Shown here one piece after another: positions 22,838-36,500 of a DNA stretch of 64,000 nucleotides. Position numbers and translations under genes: made by a program. Origin of the DNA: Mermis nigrescens. Lineage: Eukaryota; Nematoda; Enoplea; Mermithida; Mermithidae. The notes under the pieces are model-generated. The model was not told where the DNA came from. It saw only the letters and a program-made list of their open reading frames with translations, and made no database searches. Every line of letters starts with the position of its first letter. Positions within the stretch are counted from its first letter, which is position 1. The DNA is taken from positions 40,420,851-40,484,850 of the forward strand of contig JAVLUZ010000154.1 of assembly GCA_036768485.1 (NCBI GenBank). Direction: 5' to 3'.

Positions 22838-24631
22838 TAAAAAAGCTAATCATTTCACTCGTATTTTGCTTCTGTTTTCACTCTTGATGATAAAACTCTT
22901 CCTCTTTTTCAGGCTCGTATATTTTCATCCTTATCGACTATCAAATTTGATATAGATACCGTTTACAGAGCTATCTGCGAATCTAAACCAAGTACCGCAT
23001 CAGGCCCTGACGGCCTCTGCACTTATTTTATCAAAAACTAGCTTATTTGCTCTCCTCTCCTCTTGCTTCTATTTTTGAAACATCTTTTCGATCAGGTTTA
23101 GTCCCAACATTGTGGCGTCAAGCAAATGTAATTCTTGTTTTCAAAAATAAAGGTGATTCTGGTTGTGTTGAAAATTATCGTCCGATTTCTTTGTGTTGCT
23201 CTCCTTGTAAAATTATGGAAAAAATCGTTAATTATAAGATTTTTGATTACGTGAATAAAAACAATTTTCTTTCTCCTCTTCAATTTGGTTTTCTAAAAGG
23301 TCGATCATGTGAAACACAATTGCTAAAATGTAAAAACGAATGGGCAAAATCTATTGACAAAAAATTACAATTGATGTAACTTTTGTTGATATCAAAAAAT
23401 CTTTTGATTCCATCTCCCATACTAAATTACTTCATAAACTGTCTGCATATGGCTTGCATGGTTTCCATTTTAACTGGCTTAAATCTTTCTTATCTTCTCG
23501 ATCTCAATGCGTAGTTGTTAATAGTTCTTTTTCAGATAGCATAAATGTCTCTAGCAGTGTCCTGCAAGGGAGTGTGATAGGGCCAACCCTTTTCCTAATT
23601 TATATAAATGATTTATGCGATAATATCAATAGTCGTGTACGTTTATTTGCCAATGATGTCAAATTGTATAATTTGTCCACATGTAAAGATGTACTCCAAA
23701 ATGATCTTAATAAGCTTTATATGTGATCGCGTGAATGGCAGCTTCAGATATCTATCAATAAATGCTTAATTTTATACATGGGTTATAAAAATCCAAAACA
23801 TCAATATTTCATTGGAAATCAACCTTTGCCTTCTGATTCCGACTGTGTCCGTGACTTAGGTGTTCTAATGTCTCAAAATTCGAAATTTCAACAGCATTAT
23901 CACGAAATAATTAAAAAAGCTTCTCAATGCTCTAATTGGATACTGAAGTTATTCTTTTCTCCTGATAATGAAATTTTATCTCGTGCATTTAAGATATATG
24001 TTCGTCCATTACTTGAATACTGCTCTTCCATTTGGAATCCTTATTGTATTCGACATATTAATCATATCGAAAGAGTTCAGCGCAAGTTTATGCGAAGTAT
24101 TTTTGGCTTTAAGAGCGGTTTGTCTTATAACGATCGCTTAATTAAACTGTCTTTAGAATGCCTCGAATTACGCCGTAATCGTTTTGCTTTGTGTTTATAT
24201 TTTCAAATTATTACTGGACAGTCTCATATTCTTCGTGACGAGTTTTTCGCTTTCAATGACAATTGTACTCACTTTGCCAATAATTTTAAGCTTATTGTTC
24301 CTGTGGCTCGTTCCGATATTCTCAAGTATGATTTCAGTCAAAGATATGTAAATCTGTGGAATTCGCTTCCAAATGATGTCGTAAATTCACCTATCCTGCA
24401 AATTTTTAAACGCAAACTCAATACTATCGATCTGTCTATTATTTTAAAGGGGCGTGCGTAAAATGTCACCTTCGTGACTACATGTCCTTATTGCTAACGT
24501 TATAGTCGTATTTACTCGTATGTTGTCATGTGTGTCATTTAAAATATCGTCGTCTTTTTTATCGAGTTACATACCTTTTTGTATTTGTGATATTTCTTGG
24601 ACTTTGCAATAAATGCTTTTTGTTTGTTTGT
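22838..24631 (+). mobile_element. LINE (third family) with 15-bp target duplication, unit 1
   Basis: 5'-truncated copy. Reverse-transcriptase landmarks: SKPSTASGPDGL, NYRPISLCCSPCKIMEKI, FLKGRSCETQLLKC, VLQGSVIGPTLFLIYINDL, LFANDVKLYN (the catalytic FADD has become FAND), YVRPLLEYCSSIWNPYCIR and SGLSYNDRLIKLSLECLELR. The 3' tail is tttttgtttgtttg. A 15-bp duplication TTACAAGTTACAAGT flanks it at 22823-22837 and 24632-24646. Stops and a frameshift after KSIDKKLQLM make it inactive. Confidence 0.9.
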
Positions 24632-25004
24632 TTACAAGTTACAAGTAAACTTTGTTTAGATGAGTTCTGAAAGGGGCGTACGTAAGCCTGATCCGCCTGT
24701 ACATCTCGGCCATTACTAGCTATGCTGTAAACTTTCTTTCGTTCTTTCGACATTATCTTTCATTAATCCTTTCATGTAATTTTTTATTGCATTTTCTACG
24801 GTAGTAATTGGCTAATAAATATTATTATATTATTATATTATTAGTTACTTGTTAAAAGTTACAAGTACACGTAATGTGAACTTGTAGAAGATTACAAGCT
24901 ACTTAAAAATTTTCACCAGTCTGCATCGATCGGGTTGCAACGAACACTTGTTAACTAGTTGTGTATTTACAAGTTGTTTTTAACTAGTTGGTTGACATTT
25001 TATC

Positions 25005-25516
25005 ATGCCTAAAGTAGCGAATTCAGAAGAGTAAAAATCATTGCTGCTCTCAAAGATTGAAGAGAAAAAGACGTATTATTCGGTAAATTTAGTGACGTTC
25101 TAACAAAAGAAGACCGAAGCGAAGCTTGACGAGAAGTTTTTGAATTTAGCAAAAGTATTGGCTTTAATTTTCCCCTCAAAGCTAACTTTTCTTACGTTCG
25201 CGATACTGTTTGGCTCAATATTCGGAAGGAATCGGTAGCTAAGAAAGATAAATTGAAAAAAACAGGCGAAGGCAATGAAGAAGGAGGTTTACCAGCTGTT
25301 GACGAAAAAGTTTTAGATATAATAGGTGCGGAATCTGCCGCTATAACTGAAGTGCCAATTAAGGAATCAATGGTGGTTGAGATTGAGAGCAATTCTGCGA
25401 ATAATTCGATCGAAAAATATAATTTTTCAAGCAAGAATTTGGGCCTTAGGTATTTCGGAATATCTTTTGAAGATAGCACAATAATACTAAAGCAAAGAAA
25501 TTTAGGAGAGTACTAA
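25005..25516 (+). pseudogene. Myb/SANT-like DNA-binding protein of a DNA transposon, unit 1
   Basis: A frame running to the stop at 25514-25516 shows the transposon-type Myb/SANT pattern: KDVLFGKFSDVLTKEDRSEA, then TGA (25127-25129) where the family has Trp, REVFEFSKSIGFNFPLKANF, SYVRDTVWLNIRKESVAKKD, and a tail with LPAVDEKVLDIIGAES. Such proteins accompany transposases in several DNA transposons (for example PIF/Harbinger) and bind element ends. The N-terminal ATG (25005) is in another frame. No transposase is seen. Confidence 0.7.
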
Positions 25517-26909
25517 TTATCAACTTATTTGCCTTTAACTAGTTCAAGTAGAGGAGAATTATTCAGTTATGAGTTGACAAAAGAAGCATTTAATTCAACC
25601 TTATTGATTTACATATCTTGTTGTTATCTTTGCAGCGGAGTAGCTTGAAACTTAAACATCGGTCTAATTAAAAAAATTCTTTTAGTAGAATGATTTTTCG
25701 AATAATTTTATGTTGTATTTTCGTTCATTTAAACTTACTTTAGTAACCTTGACAGTACGATTATATTTTTTAAATTAGTAGAAATAAACTCAGCCCGATT
25801 TAAAGAGCACAAGAGTTGGAATGGGCAGCAATAAATTCCGGAGTCTGGTTGGGGCAAACTGGCAAAAATTGCCAAAAGCGTTCCAGAGACCATCTAAATC
25901 AAAATTTATTCTGGGTCGAATTAATTTTGGAAGCTTTCTAAAATTAATTGGTCTATTTGTCAACCAAAATTTTAGGAAATGGAAAAAATTTTTGGGCTTG
26001 GTTGGCATTTGTGGGAAATATTTTTGTGATGTTAAAAATGCGTTTTAGAGAGATAAAACTTCCAAAATTTTTAGGCGCTTTGTGCCGAATTGATTGAATT
26101 CTCACTTGCTATCAATCTTTAAGCCGCGCCGCGCCAATTGCAGCATTTTCGTCGACAATCTGGTCTAGAATTTACGATTGAAATTTCTTATCTTCTGCAC
26201 AGATTTGGTTAGTTTTTGTAATGCAAAAATGCGTTTCAGAGAGGTAAAACTGCAAAAATTTTCGGTGCTTTGCGCCGAATTGATTTAATTCTTACTTGTT
26301 AGTAAGGTTTAAGCCGCGCTGCGCCAATTGCAGCATTTTTATCGACAATCTGGTCCTAGGACTTCACTACGATTGAAAATCCTTACCGTCTGCACGGATT
26401 TGGTTAGTTTTTGTAATGCGAAAATGCGTTTTAGAGAGCTAAAATTTCAAAATTTTCTGGCGCTTCGCGTCATGTGATAAATTATAGTTTTAATTGTCAA
26501 AAGCGACTTCAGAATTGGCTAAAATGCTTTATTGAGGGAATGAAATGCAAGTTTTAACAGAAATAACGTATACTGATCGTGATATTTCTTGTATAGCGCG
26601 AAATTTTTGCACAAAAAGTGCATCAAATACCGCTATTGCATGTGTACATAGAATTTTCTACTTAAAAACACTGATTTTTCAACTTAGGCGCTCTATTTTT
26701 AATGTTTTTAGACCTCAAAAAGGGTGGAAAAGGGTCGGAAAAAGTGGAAAAAATTTTTGGGTCTGGTCTATAATGTCAACCAAATTGCTGGGAAAAACGG
26801 TGGTTGTAACTCATAACCAGTTACAATCTTGTAGAAAAAAAATTTTTACTAGTCCACTTAGAAGCGGATGCAATGAAACGTTCCTAGTTACTTGTTACAA
26901 GTTACAAGT

Positions 26910-28703
26910 TAAAAAAGCTAATCATTTCACTCGTATTTTGCTTCTGTTTTCACTCTTGATGATAAAACTCTTCCTCTTTTTCAGGCTCGTATATTTTCAT
27001 CCTTATCGACTATCAAATTTGATATAGATACCGTTTACAGAGCTATCTGCGAATCTAAACCAAGTACCGCATCAGGCCCTGACGGCCTCTGCACTTATTT
27101 TATCAAAAACTAGCTTATTTGCTCTCCTCTCCTCTTGCTTCTATTTTTGAAACATCTTTTCGATCAGGTTTAGTCCCAACATTGTGGCGTCAAGCAAATG
27201 TAATTCTTGTTTTTCAAAAATAAAGGTGATTCTGGTTGTGTTGAAAATTATCGTCCGATTTCTTTGTGTTGCTCTCCCTTGTAAAATTATGGAAAAAATC
27301 GTTAATTATAAGATTTTTGATTACGTGAATAAAAACAATTTTCTTTCTCCTCTTCAATTTGGTTTTCTAAAAGGTCGATCATGTGAAACACAATTGCTAA
27401 AATGTAAAAACGAATGGGCAAAATCTATTGACAAAAAATTACAATTGATGTAACTTTTGTTGATATCAAAAAATCTTTTGATTCCATCTCCCATACTAAA
27501 TTACTTCATAAACTGTCTGCATATGGCTTGCATGGTTTCCATTTTAACTGGCTTAAATCTTCCTTATCTTCTCGATCTCAATGCGTAGTTGTTAATAGTT
27601 CTTTTTCAGATAGCATAAATGTCTCTAGCAGTGTCCTGCAAGGGAGTGTGATAGGGCCAACCCTTTTTCTAATTTATATAAATGATTTATGCGATAATAT
27701 CAATAGTCGTGTACGTTTATTTGCCAATGATGTCAAATTGTATAATTTGTCCACATGTAAAGATGTACTCCAAAATGATCTTAATAAGCTTTATATGTGA
27801 TCGCGTGAATGGCAGCTTCAGATATCTATCAATAAATGCTTAATTTTATACATGGGTTATAAAAATCCAAAACATCAATATTTCATTGGAAATCAACCTT
27901 TGCCTTCTGATTCCGACTGTGTCCGTGACTTAGGTGTTCTAATGTCTCAAAATTCGAAATTTCAACAGCATTATCACGAAATAATTAAAAAATCTCAATG
28001 CTCTAATTGGATACTGAAGTTATTCTTTTCTCCTGATAATGAAATTTTATCTCGTGCATTTAAGATATATGTTCGTCCATTACTTGAATACTGCTCTTCC
28101 ATTTGGAATCCTTATTGTATTCGACATATTAATCATATCGAAAGAGTTCAGCGCAAGTTTATGCGAAATATTTTTGGCTTTAAGAGCGGTTTGTCTTATA
28201 ACGATCGCTTAATTAAACTGTCTTTAGAATGCCTCGAATTACGCCGTAATCGTTTTGCTTTGTGTTTATATTTTCAAATTATTACTGGACAGTCTCATAT
28301 TCTTCGTGATGAGTTTTTCGCTTTCAATGACAATTGTACTCGCTTTGCCAATAATTTTAAGCTTATTGTTCCTGTGGCTCGTTCCGATATTCTCAAGTAT
28401 GATTTCAGTCAAAGATATGTAAATCTGTGGAATTCGCTTCCAAATGATGTCGTAAATTCACCTAGCCTGCAAATTTTTAAACGCAAACTCAATACTATCG
28501 ATCTGTCTATTATTTTAAAGGGGCGTGCGTAAAATGTCACCTTCGTGACTGCATGTCCCTATTGCTAACGTTATAGTCGTATTTACTCGTATGTTGTCAT
28601 GTGTGTCATTTAAAATATCGTCGTCTTTTTTATCGAGTTACATACCTTTTTTGTATTTGTGATATTTCTTGGACTTTGCAATAAATGCTTTTTGTTTGTT
28701 TGT
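26910..28703 (+). mobile_element. LINE (third family), unit 2 copy
   Basis: Duplicate of the LINE at 22838-24631, with the same 15-bp target duplication at 26895-26909 and 28704-28718, the same FAND box and the same early stops. It differs by a few bases, including loss of one Ala codon near 27990 and extra bases at T and C runs near 27212 and 27276. Confidence 0.9.
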
Positions 28704-29076
28704 TTACAAGTTACAAGTAAACTTTGTTTAGATGAGTTCTGAAAGGGGCGTACGTAAGCCTGATCCGCCTGTACATCTCGGCCATTACTAGCTATGCTGT
28801 AAACTTTCTTTCGTTCTTTCGACATTATCTTTCATTAATCCTTTCATGTAATTTTTTATTGCATTTTCTACGGTAGTAATTGGCTAATAAATATTATTAT
28901 ATTATTATATTATTAGTTACTTGTTAAAAGTTACAAGTACACGTAATGTGAACTTGTAGAAGATTACAAGCTACTTAAAAATTTTCACCAGTCTGCATCG
29001 ATCGGGTTGCAACGAACACTTGTTAACTAGTTGTGTATTTACAAGTTGTTTTTAACTAGTTGGTTGACATTTTATC

Positions 29077-29588
29077 ATGCCTAAAGTAGCGAATTCAGAA
29101 GAGTAAAAATCATTGCTGCTCTCAAAGATTGAAGAGAAAAAGACGTATTATTCGGTAAATTTAGTGACGTTCTAACAAAAGAAGACCGAAGCGAAGCTTG
29201 ACGAGAAGTTTTTGAATTTAGCAAAAGTATTGGCTTTAATTTTCCCCTCAAAGCTAACTTTTCTTACGTTCGCGATACTGTTTGGCTCAATATTCGGAAG
29301 GAATCGGTAGCTAAGAAAGATAAATTGAAAAAAACAGGCGAAGGCAATGAAGAAGGAGGTTTACCAGCTGTTGACGAAAAAGTTTTAGATATAATAGGTG
29401 CGGAATCTGCCGCTATAACTGAAGTGCCAATTAAGGAATCAATGGTGGTTGAGATTGAGAGCAATTCTGCGAATAATTCGATCGAAAAATATAATTTTTC
29501 AAGCAAGAATTTGGGCCTTAGGTATTTCGGAATATCTTTTGAAGATAGCACAATAATACTAAAGCAAAGAAATTTAGGAGAGTACTAA
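29077..29588 (+). pseudogene. Myb/SANT-like protein, unit 2 copy
   Basis: Copy of 25005-25516 with the same in-frame TGA at the Trp position, so the damage predates the duplication. Confidence 0.7.
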
Positions 29589-30021
29589 CCATCAACTTAT
29601 TTGCCTTTAACTAGTTCAAGTAGAGGAGAATTATTCAGTTATGAGTTGAAAAAAGAAGCATTTAATTCAACCTTATTGATTTACATATCTTGTTGTTATC
29701 TTTGCAGCGGAGTAGCTTGAAACTTAAACATCGGTCTAATTAAAAAAATTCTTTTAGTAGAATGATTTTTCGAATAATTTTATGTTGTATTTTCGTTCAT
29801 TTAAACTGTACTTTAGTAACCTTGACAGTACGATTATATTTTTTAAATTAGTAGAAATAAACTCAGCCCGATTTAAAGAGCACAAGAGTTGGAATGGGCA
29901 GCAATAAATTCCGGAGTCTGGTTGGGGCAAACTGGCAAAAATTGCCAAAAGCGTTCCAGAGACCATCTAAATCAAAATTTATTCTGGGTCGAATTAATTT
30001 TGGAAGCTTTCTAAAATTAAT

Positions 30022-30599
30022 CTCATTATCATCTCCGATGAAGAATCCTGAATCCGATACATCTGACAGAAAGAATGAATAATCCGCTTATCTCAAACCG
30101 TCCTCCAACGACTTGTGAAAAAAGCGCCTTTTTATTCACAAGCTGGTGAAAAAAGACTGGTAGAAAATGTTGGTGCAACCTGTGCTCATAAACCAGCGTT
30201 AAAAAGGACCAGTTTATGAGCACTTGTAGCTGCAACCCAAATCACTAGTATTCTAGTAGAAAAATGGAGCTTATAGAAAATTCGTTGCAACCCATTCACT
30301 AGTATACTAGTGGAAAAATTCAGCTTGTTAATAAGTCTGCAGCACTAATGACTAGTTTTTAACTGGACTTGTAACTAGTTATCAGTTACAAGTCGTTGGT
30401 GTAACTGGGCATATAGGAAAATTTTCCCTAGTCCCTCCTTTTACATCCTTAACAATGAAGAAACTCTTATATATTCACCAATTTTTCGCTCCATCGGAGC
30501 ATTTTTCCTTTACATTTAAATCCAATTAGATTTAAACCTTTTTCAGCATTGTTTCTTTAAATTCTCCATTTTATCGGAATTTTGTGTTTGCAATTAACG
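30022..30599. other. transposon end and upstream region of WBP11
   Basis: To about 30410 it holds subterminal repeats of the Myb-bearing element. From about 30420 to 30510 it shares ccctccttttacatcc and gctccatcggagcattttt with the region at 55.1-55.2 kb. The last ~90 bp is AT-rich and presumably the WBP11 5' UTR; no TATA box stands out. Confidence 0.45.
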
Positions 30600-33500
30600 A
30601 TGGGGCGACGCGCAACTTCAACCACCAAAGGTGGGCGGTATATGAATCCTGCTGACCAGGAACGTAAAGTAGAACGAAGGCGAGAATTGAAGAAGAACAA
30701 AAGGCAGCGTCAAATGGTCAGACAGGCCGTTCTCAAAAGCAAAGATCCCGCACAGCTTATTGAAGAAATGGAAAAGCTTGACAATTTAGGTTTGTTTTTT
30801 TGAAAAATGAAATAGATCGACTGAAAATTTTTTCTCAATATAATACAAAGATTTTTGGGAAGACAAAAATTGCAAAAAAAGGTATGAAATTCGCAAAAAT
30901 TTGCGGCGCTTCCTGTCGAAATGAGTAATGGTGTGTTCTATATATCTTTATAATGGCAGAAATTGCATTTCAAAAGGAAAAATGTCAAACTTTTCGGCGC
31001 TTTGCGCCGTTTTAAGACGATTCTTATTGATTTTTGCCCTTAAAGACCCGGAAATTAGCTGAAATACAGTATGAAAAGTCGAACATATCTGTTTTACCAA
31101 ACTAAAATCGCTACTGTACCATATTATAGTGCCCAAAAATTTGTGAGTACAAAATGTACAAATATTTTGGGAGGACAAAAACTGTAAAAAGGTGTAAAAT
31201 TCACAAAATTTTGTCCTTTGTATCTTTAAAATGGTAGAATTTGCATTTAGAATTGAAAAATGTCAAGTTTTTCGGCTCTTCGCGCCGTTTTGAGACAATT
31301 TTTAGTAATTTTTGGCGTCAGAAACAAAGAAATTAGCTAAAATACACTACCAAAAATCGAAAACCCTGTTTAATTACACTAAAATCGCTACTGTACTATA
31401 TTATAGTTCACAAAAATTTGCATGCACAAAATGTACAAAGACTTTTGGGGACCATATTTGTACATGTACAAACGGACCTTGTACAAGAAAAACACTGGCT
31501 AGAATACCAATAATATGCATAATGTAACCATTTGTCTATCAAAAATGCATTTTGTATTGGACTCTATTCACTTGGAGAGAATGACGCTAATTCGAAATTA
31601 GGTAAATGACAAGGGCTCAAATTATCTGTTATTTTTCTAAATCAACACTTTATGATTTTCAATTTTCTTTCTGATCAATCAGAAACTGTAGCAGCACGCA
31701 AAGGTCCAAGCGAGACATTAAAAGCCTTTGTTGACTATTCGACATGGAGATTTTTCTTGTTGATAAAATCTACCGAACTTCTTGTTTCACTCTATGTAGT
31801 CAATTAATAGGCTGGAGCTATTTGAATAATAGATTTCTGAAGTTAAGGTTGCATGTGTTTATAAGCAATATACAGTGCACTATTTGAGATTACAGCCTGA
31901 GCATTTAAAGTATCAGAGAAAAAATATTTTCGTTTCTTTCTGAGCTCTAATAGTAAAACATGTTCTGCTTCTTACAATATTATATTGTTTGCGTAGTGTG
32001 TTTCACGCAATATTGGTTTGTACCTATTTTTGTTGTAACCTTTATTTAAATTGACTTATCGCTTTTTGTCATGAAGTAACTGTTTCTTACGGTATTCAAG
32101 TGCACGACCGCCTTTAAAAAGGAACTCGCACTGTGTATCGTTTATATAGTATTATGTATCTAAAGAGTTAGAAATACATGAGTTCCAAAATATTGAAGAG
32201 CTCAGCACTGTTGAAATCAGGATGAGATCAATCAAGTCAAAGAGCAAAAGCAAATCTGCTTTCGTGTAATAAACGGTTTTTAAGATGAATTACAAATGTT
32301 GATGCGCAATTTGTTGAATGTGCTAATAAACGAAAGGCTAATTGTTTTTGGAATTACCTTTCTATTTATTCTTATCGTAGATGCAAAAGGTCAGGGTTGG
32401 CACGACAGGGGTGTAAAATCTCAAAAATCCAGACGAGTTAATTTAGTGCTCACGTTTCCCGATAATCAAATGACGAAAACGGTCAAAATATTTTACATAA
32501 AACGCTTCTGCTTGGTAAGACCACATTTTTGAAACATTTTTAGTCCATTTTCACTGCATTAAATCGCTGTTAACACTAAAAAACATGAAAATTGATTGAT
32601 CTGGCGAGAAATTTGCTTTTTTAGACTATTTTGACAGGATTTGGGCCCCAGATTTCGGGCACTTAATAAATTGAAAATTAAGTTAGAGATTTGACCTTAT
32701 TAATGCTACTATCTTCCAGAATTCAATCCACATGAACCTCCGCCTATTAGCGAACGAGTGATTCAAGATAAACGTAACAAGCTACGCGAAACTTACGTTC
32801 GAGTGATGTCGATGTATAAACAGGAGAATCAACTAGAAAAAATGGCGGAAGTGAAAAAGTTAGTCCATTTGAATATTCATAGGCTTGACAGTCAGTACGA
32901 GCCATCAAGTTTAGGACGAGCGCAATTCATTATTTGCCTGTGTGTCCAGGACATTTTGCTTTTTATACTTTGCTATCTTATTTTCCTTGCGACTTTTTTA
33001 TCCTTGCGTTTATTCCGAATAGAGTATTAGTATCTGCTTACGCTGAGATGACTATCATTTGTTAATAAATTTTAGACTTTTGAATATTAAATTTTCTGGC
33101 AAATTAAGAGACGGGAATTGTTTTTTATTACAATTTATCTTATGTCATCTTAATTAAGTACATTTATATTAAAAAGCTTTGCTATTAATTGGTTTGAATC
33201 GGCAGATTATGAATGGGAAGCTAAATAATCTTTGGTTTTTGCCGATAATTGAATAAATTATATTTATTTTTGATTAGAAAAAGTCAGTCCCTGATTCATA
33301 ATTCAGTTCAGTTTTCAGACGATTTTCTCATAAAAGAATTGCTAAATTTTGTAGTTGAAAACGGGTTTTTTAATTAAAGGTATGAGAGAAAAGTTATACA
33401 GATAGGATGCTATCTCTACTTTGTTGGATTCCCCCAACACCTATTTTAATTTTCTTTGATTACATTAAGATCTTGACGCGTATTTTTCAAGCATTTATTA

Positions 33501-36500
33501 GCCATGTGTTAAATCTATTTGCTGCTTCAGAATTTAATTTTGAATATGTAGAATTTAATTTTGAATACATGCGTATGCATATGTGCTTTAAAGGCGAGTG
33601 CGATTACTATTTATATCAGCTTTCTTTGTCTCGCTTCTAAGTATGAGAACTGAATTAGTTTATTTTAACAAAACTTTTGCATGCTTTTCTCAAGGTTTTT
33701 AAAAGCAATGAATAACTTCTTATGCGAATGTAATAGAGTTCACAAATATAAGCTTTAATTGCTCCACTTTCAATTTTTATTCATAAGTCGAATTTTTTAA
33801 ACTTTTACTGTAAAAAGTACTTACTGAGCAAATGTTTTACCTCTACGTAAAACTCTTACTTGATAAGTTTCATTTCTTACTTTTTCTTATTTTTGACCTC
33901 AATTAATTTTTGACTCTTTTTAGAAACCTGCAGGAATATGATCGACGCAGGACCCAGCTGGAGCAACACTACGGTAAATATAACTTATAAAGGATAGCAG
34001 CTACATATTTAAATCATTTAGACTAATTTCCTAGTCCTTCTATAGCTGTACTATGTATTTCTTCATTATATAAAAATTCAAAACACTACTTCTATACTGT
34101 TGCATGGATCGTTGGATAATAGATATATTTTTCATCGTCGGATACTTAGTTAAATTTTTGAGTCCAATGGGACCAATGCTTTTATCACTCTATGTAAGCG
34201 TCTACTTTGACAAGTAGATCCTTATCAAAATATTTGCATAAAACAAAATATTGTTAATTCACCCTAAATTATAGTGTAATGGGGATTGTACGGACCATTG
34301 TCTCTATGATCGTCCGTATGTCGGCGTCATTCATAGTGAAATAATATGTTACCTATATATATAACAGGTCGGAATTTTGAAAGGGTTGTCACCTATTTCA
34401 GGGGGCGATTGACCTTCAATTTTTTTACCAAAAATGGAAGAAAAGCGCCTAAAAATGGCTAAAAACGCTAGTTTTTGCCGAAATGGTGGAGTAAAAAATT
34501 GACTTTGGGGGGGGGGGGCGATGAACTTCGGGTGGGGTCCTCCAGTTTTCCGTTTCCCTTATACACATATGAATGATACCATAGGTATAAAAAATAAATT
34601 AAGAGTGGCATATTTAGCGAAATTATATAAAACTTGTATTGGCTTTTTATTTTCTTCATGATTCCTTTTTAGTGGCAGTGAAATTCGCCCGCGATGTTGA
34701 CCCTTGTGAGATTCCTTTGCCCGAAGCAGCCCCGCCTCTAATTTTTATGCCCGGCGTTATGCCCATGCCTCTTTTTCCGGGGGTTCCGCAGCAACACATG
34801 ACAAATTTGATGCCGGGACAGCAGCCCAGCCCATTTCCGCCCCATCTAATCCTTCCCGGTTTGGCGCATTCGATGGGTGGCGTTCAACAGGCGATGGGTG
34901 GAACGCTCACTCCAGGGCTGCTCCCTCATCTAATTGACAAGATACCCGTACAGGGTATACTGAAGAAAAAGTAAGTTTTTTGTTTTTATTTTTTTCTAAA
35001 TTCATATATTTCATTATGTTGTCAATAAACAGATTTTTGTAGTGACTCTGGAAAGCTTGTAATCTTATGGCATGCGCAGTGTGTACTTGCATGTTCTCAT
35101 ATTCTGCATTTAACTTCGTATAGGATCGACTTTGGGGAAGGGGCGGGGAGCACTCGTGGACTTGGGGGGGGGGTCTGGACCCCGTCAATAATCTGAAAGA
35201 TCCCCTAAAATGGATATACCCCCAGAATTGAATCTTTGGTGCTATTTATGGCGGTTTCCTCTCATCGGACACTTTACCCCCCCTCCGAATTTGGTTGCTG
35301 CCCTTGTATGACGGGGAGCCCATTTCTCATTGACGTAGCATAGTTGGCGATCTATATTATGTAAAGAAAGGATTGATATGTATTTTGTAGTGCCAAACCT
35401 TCCATGAGCCCCTTTTCACGAATTTATTTATTTCACTTATGCTCTTAATACGCAAAGACAGGATTGAAGCGTCTTTGAAAAATAAAGTGCTGAATTAAAC
35501 GGTCTGACGTTTACGAATATAATAATTCGATCTGATTTGCATTAGTTTAGATTGTCCTTCAGTAAGTTGAGTTGTTTGGCATATTTTGTTTCCGAGTCGC
35601 TATCCTACATATGACCGTTTGTAGATATGTTTTCTCGCCTTCCAGTCTTGTTTAGGTTCAGATATGAAGACACACATGCAAACTGTGAGGGGTGCAGTGA
35701 TCGACCGGGTACCCGGGCCCGGACCGGGCCCGGCCGGTCATAGCAGAGTCGGCCCGGGCCCGGCTGAAAACCACCGGGCCTCAACCGGGCCTCAAATAAT
35801 TATCGTTAATATTTTAGACGTTTACTATTTCAGCTGTTGTCCGTATTTCTTATGAATTTGCTAGCCTGTGATTCTATTTAAATCCATTTGCCTTACTTCT
35901 GCCCACCTGCTCATTATCATATACTTGTCAACCTCATATGTGCATTCATCTTCTATACAACGCTTCAATCAGAGGCTTAGGTACCTATAATAAAACTGAG
36001 TTTTTCGACCTTTAGTAGTGTAGCCTAGCTAATTTATGGGTTTCTGACAATCAGAAATACAAAAATGTTAATCAGCGCGAAACGCCGGAAATTTTGAAAT
36101 TTTTACCGTTTTCATGTAGAATTTACGGTCTTTTAATTGACAAACAGTTCGGAAATCATAAGAGGCGCAAAGCACTAAGGAATTTAGTAATCTTTTACTG
36201 TCCTTAACATTTTGTATCCTGTGAATACTAATATTCTGTGATATTTTGACTGATTTAGGCTATTAAACGCAATGCTGAAGCTTTACAAAAAGAAAGAACA
36301 ATAACCAGCAGCGTCATGCGCCGGAACATTTAGTCGTTTTAGCTCTTTAAACACAATTTATACCGCTTAAATTATACAGAACAGACAAATTAATTTCGGC
36401 GAACCCGTTTTCCTTTTCGTCCTCCCAAAAATCTCGCTGCACATGTACAACGAGATTTTACGGCGAGGGGGGGCTGCGGTGGCGCGCTCAATCGCCCCCT

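Larger units (their letters stand above)
21879..25948 (+). repeat. 4.07-kb tandem duplication, unit 1
   Basis: Begins tggtctatttgtcaaccaaa and ends ggaagctttctaaaattaa. The next unit repeats the whole segment with only scattered base changes and 1-3-bp indels. It contains three ~193-bp E repeats, a dead LINE and a Myb/SANT pseudogene. The same stop codons and frameshifts occur in both units, so they were copied after those genes died. Confidence 0.95.
25949..30021 (+). repeat. 4.07-kb tandem duplication, unit 2
   Basis: Second copy, joined directly to unit 1. Internal offset is 4070-4074 bp because of small indels. It continues past the unit end (30022 on) into sequence absent from unit 1, including the right end of the Myb-bearing element. 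Confidence 0.95.
26797..30410. mobile_element. Myb/SANT-bearing DNA transposon (inferred ends)
   Basis: The left end near 26797 reads ttgtaactcataaccagtta; the right end near 30410, read on the minus strand, gives ttgtaactgataactagtta. These are inverted copies with few differences. Between them lie many subterminal motifs of the type acttgttaactagt and gggttgcaacgaa, plus the Myb/SANT pseudogene; the LINE is a later insertion. The outermost bases (gcccagttacaccaac on the minus strand) resemble ends of PIF/Harbinger or related superfamilies. The target duplication could not be read. Confidence 0.5.

Noticed and set aside
32296..32532. 78-codon open frame in WBP11 intron 1 with a hydrophobic start
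   Set aside because: No family resemblance and no splice or promoter support; it interrupts a clear intron.
33407..33640. 77-codon open frame in WBP11 intron 2
   Set aside because: Low-complexity hydrophobic sequence in AT-rich intron DNA.
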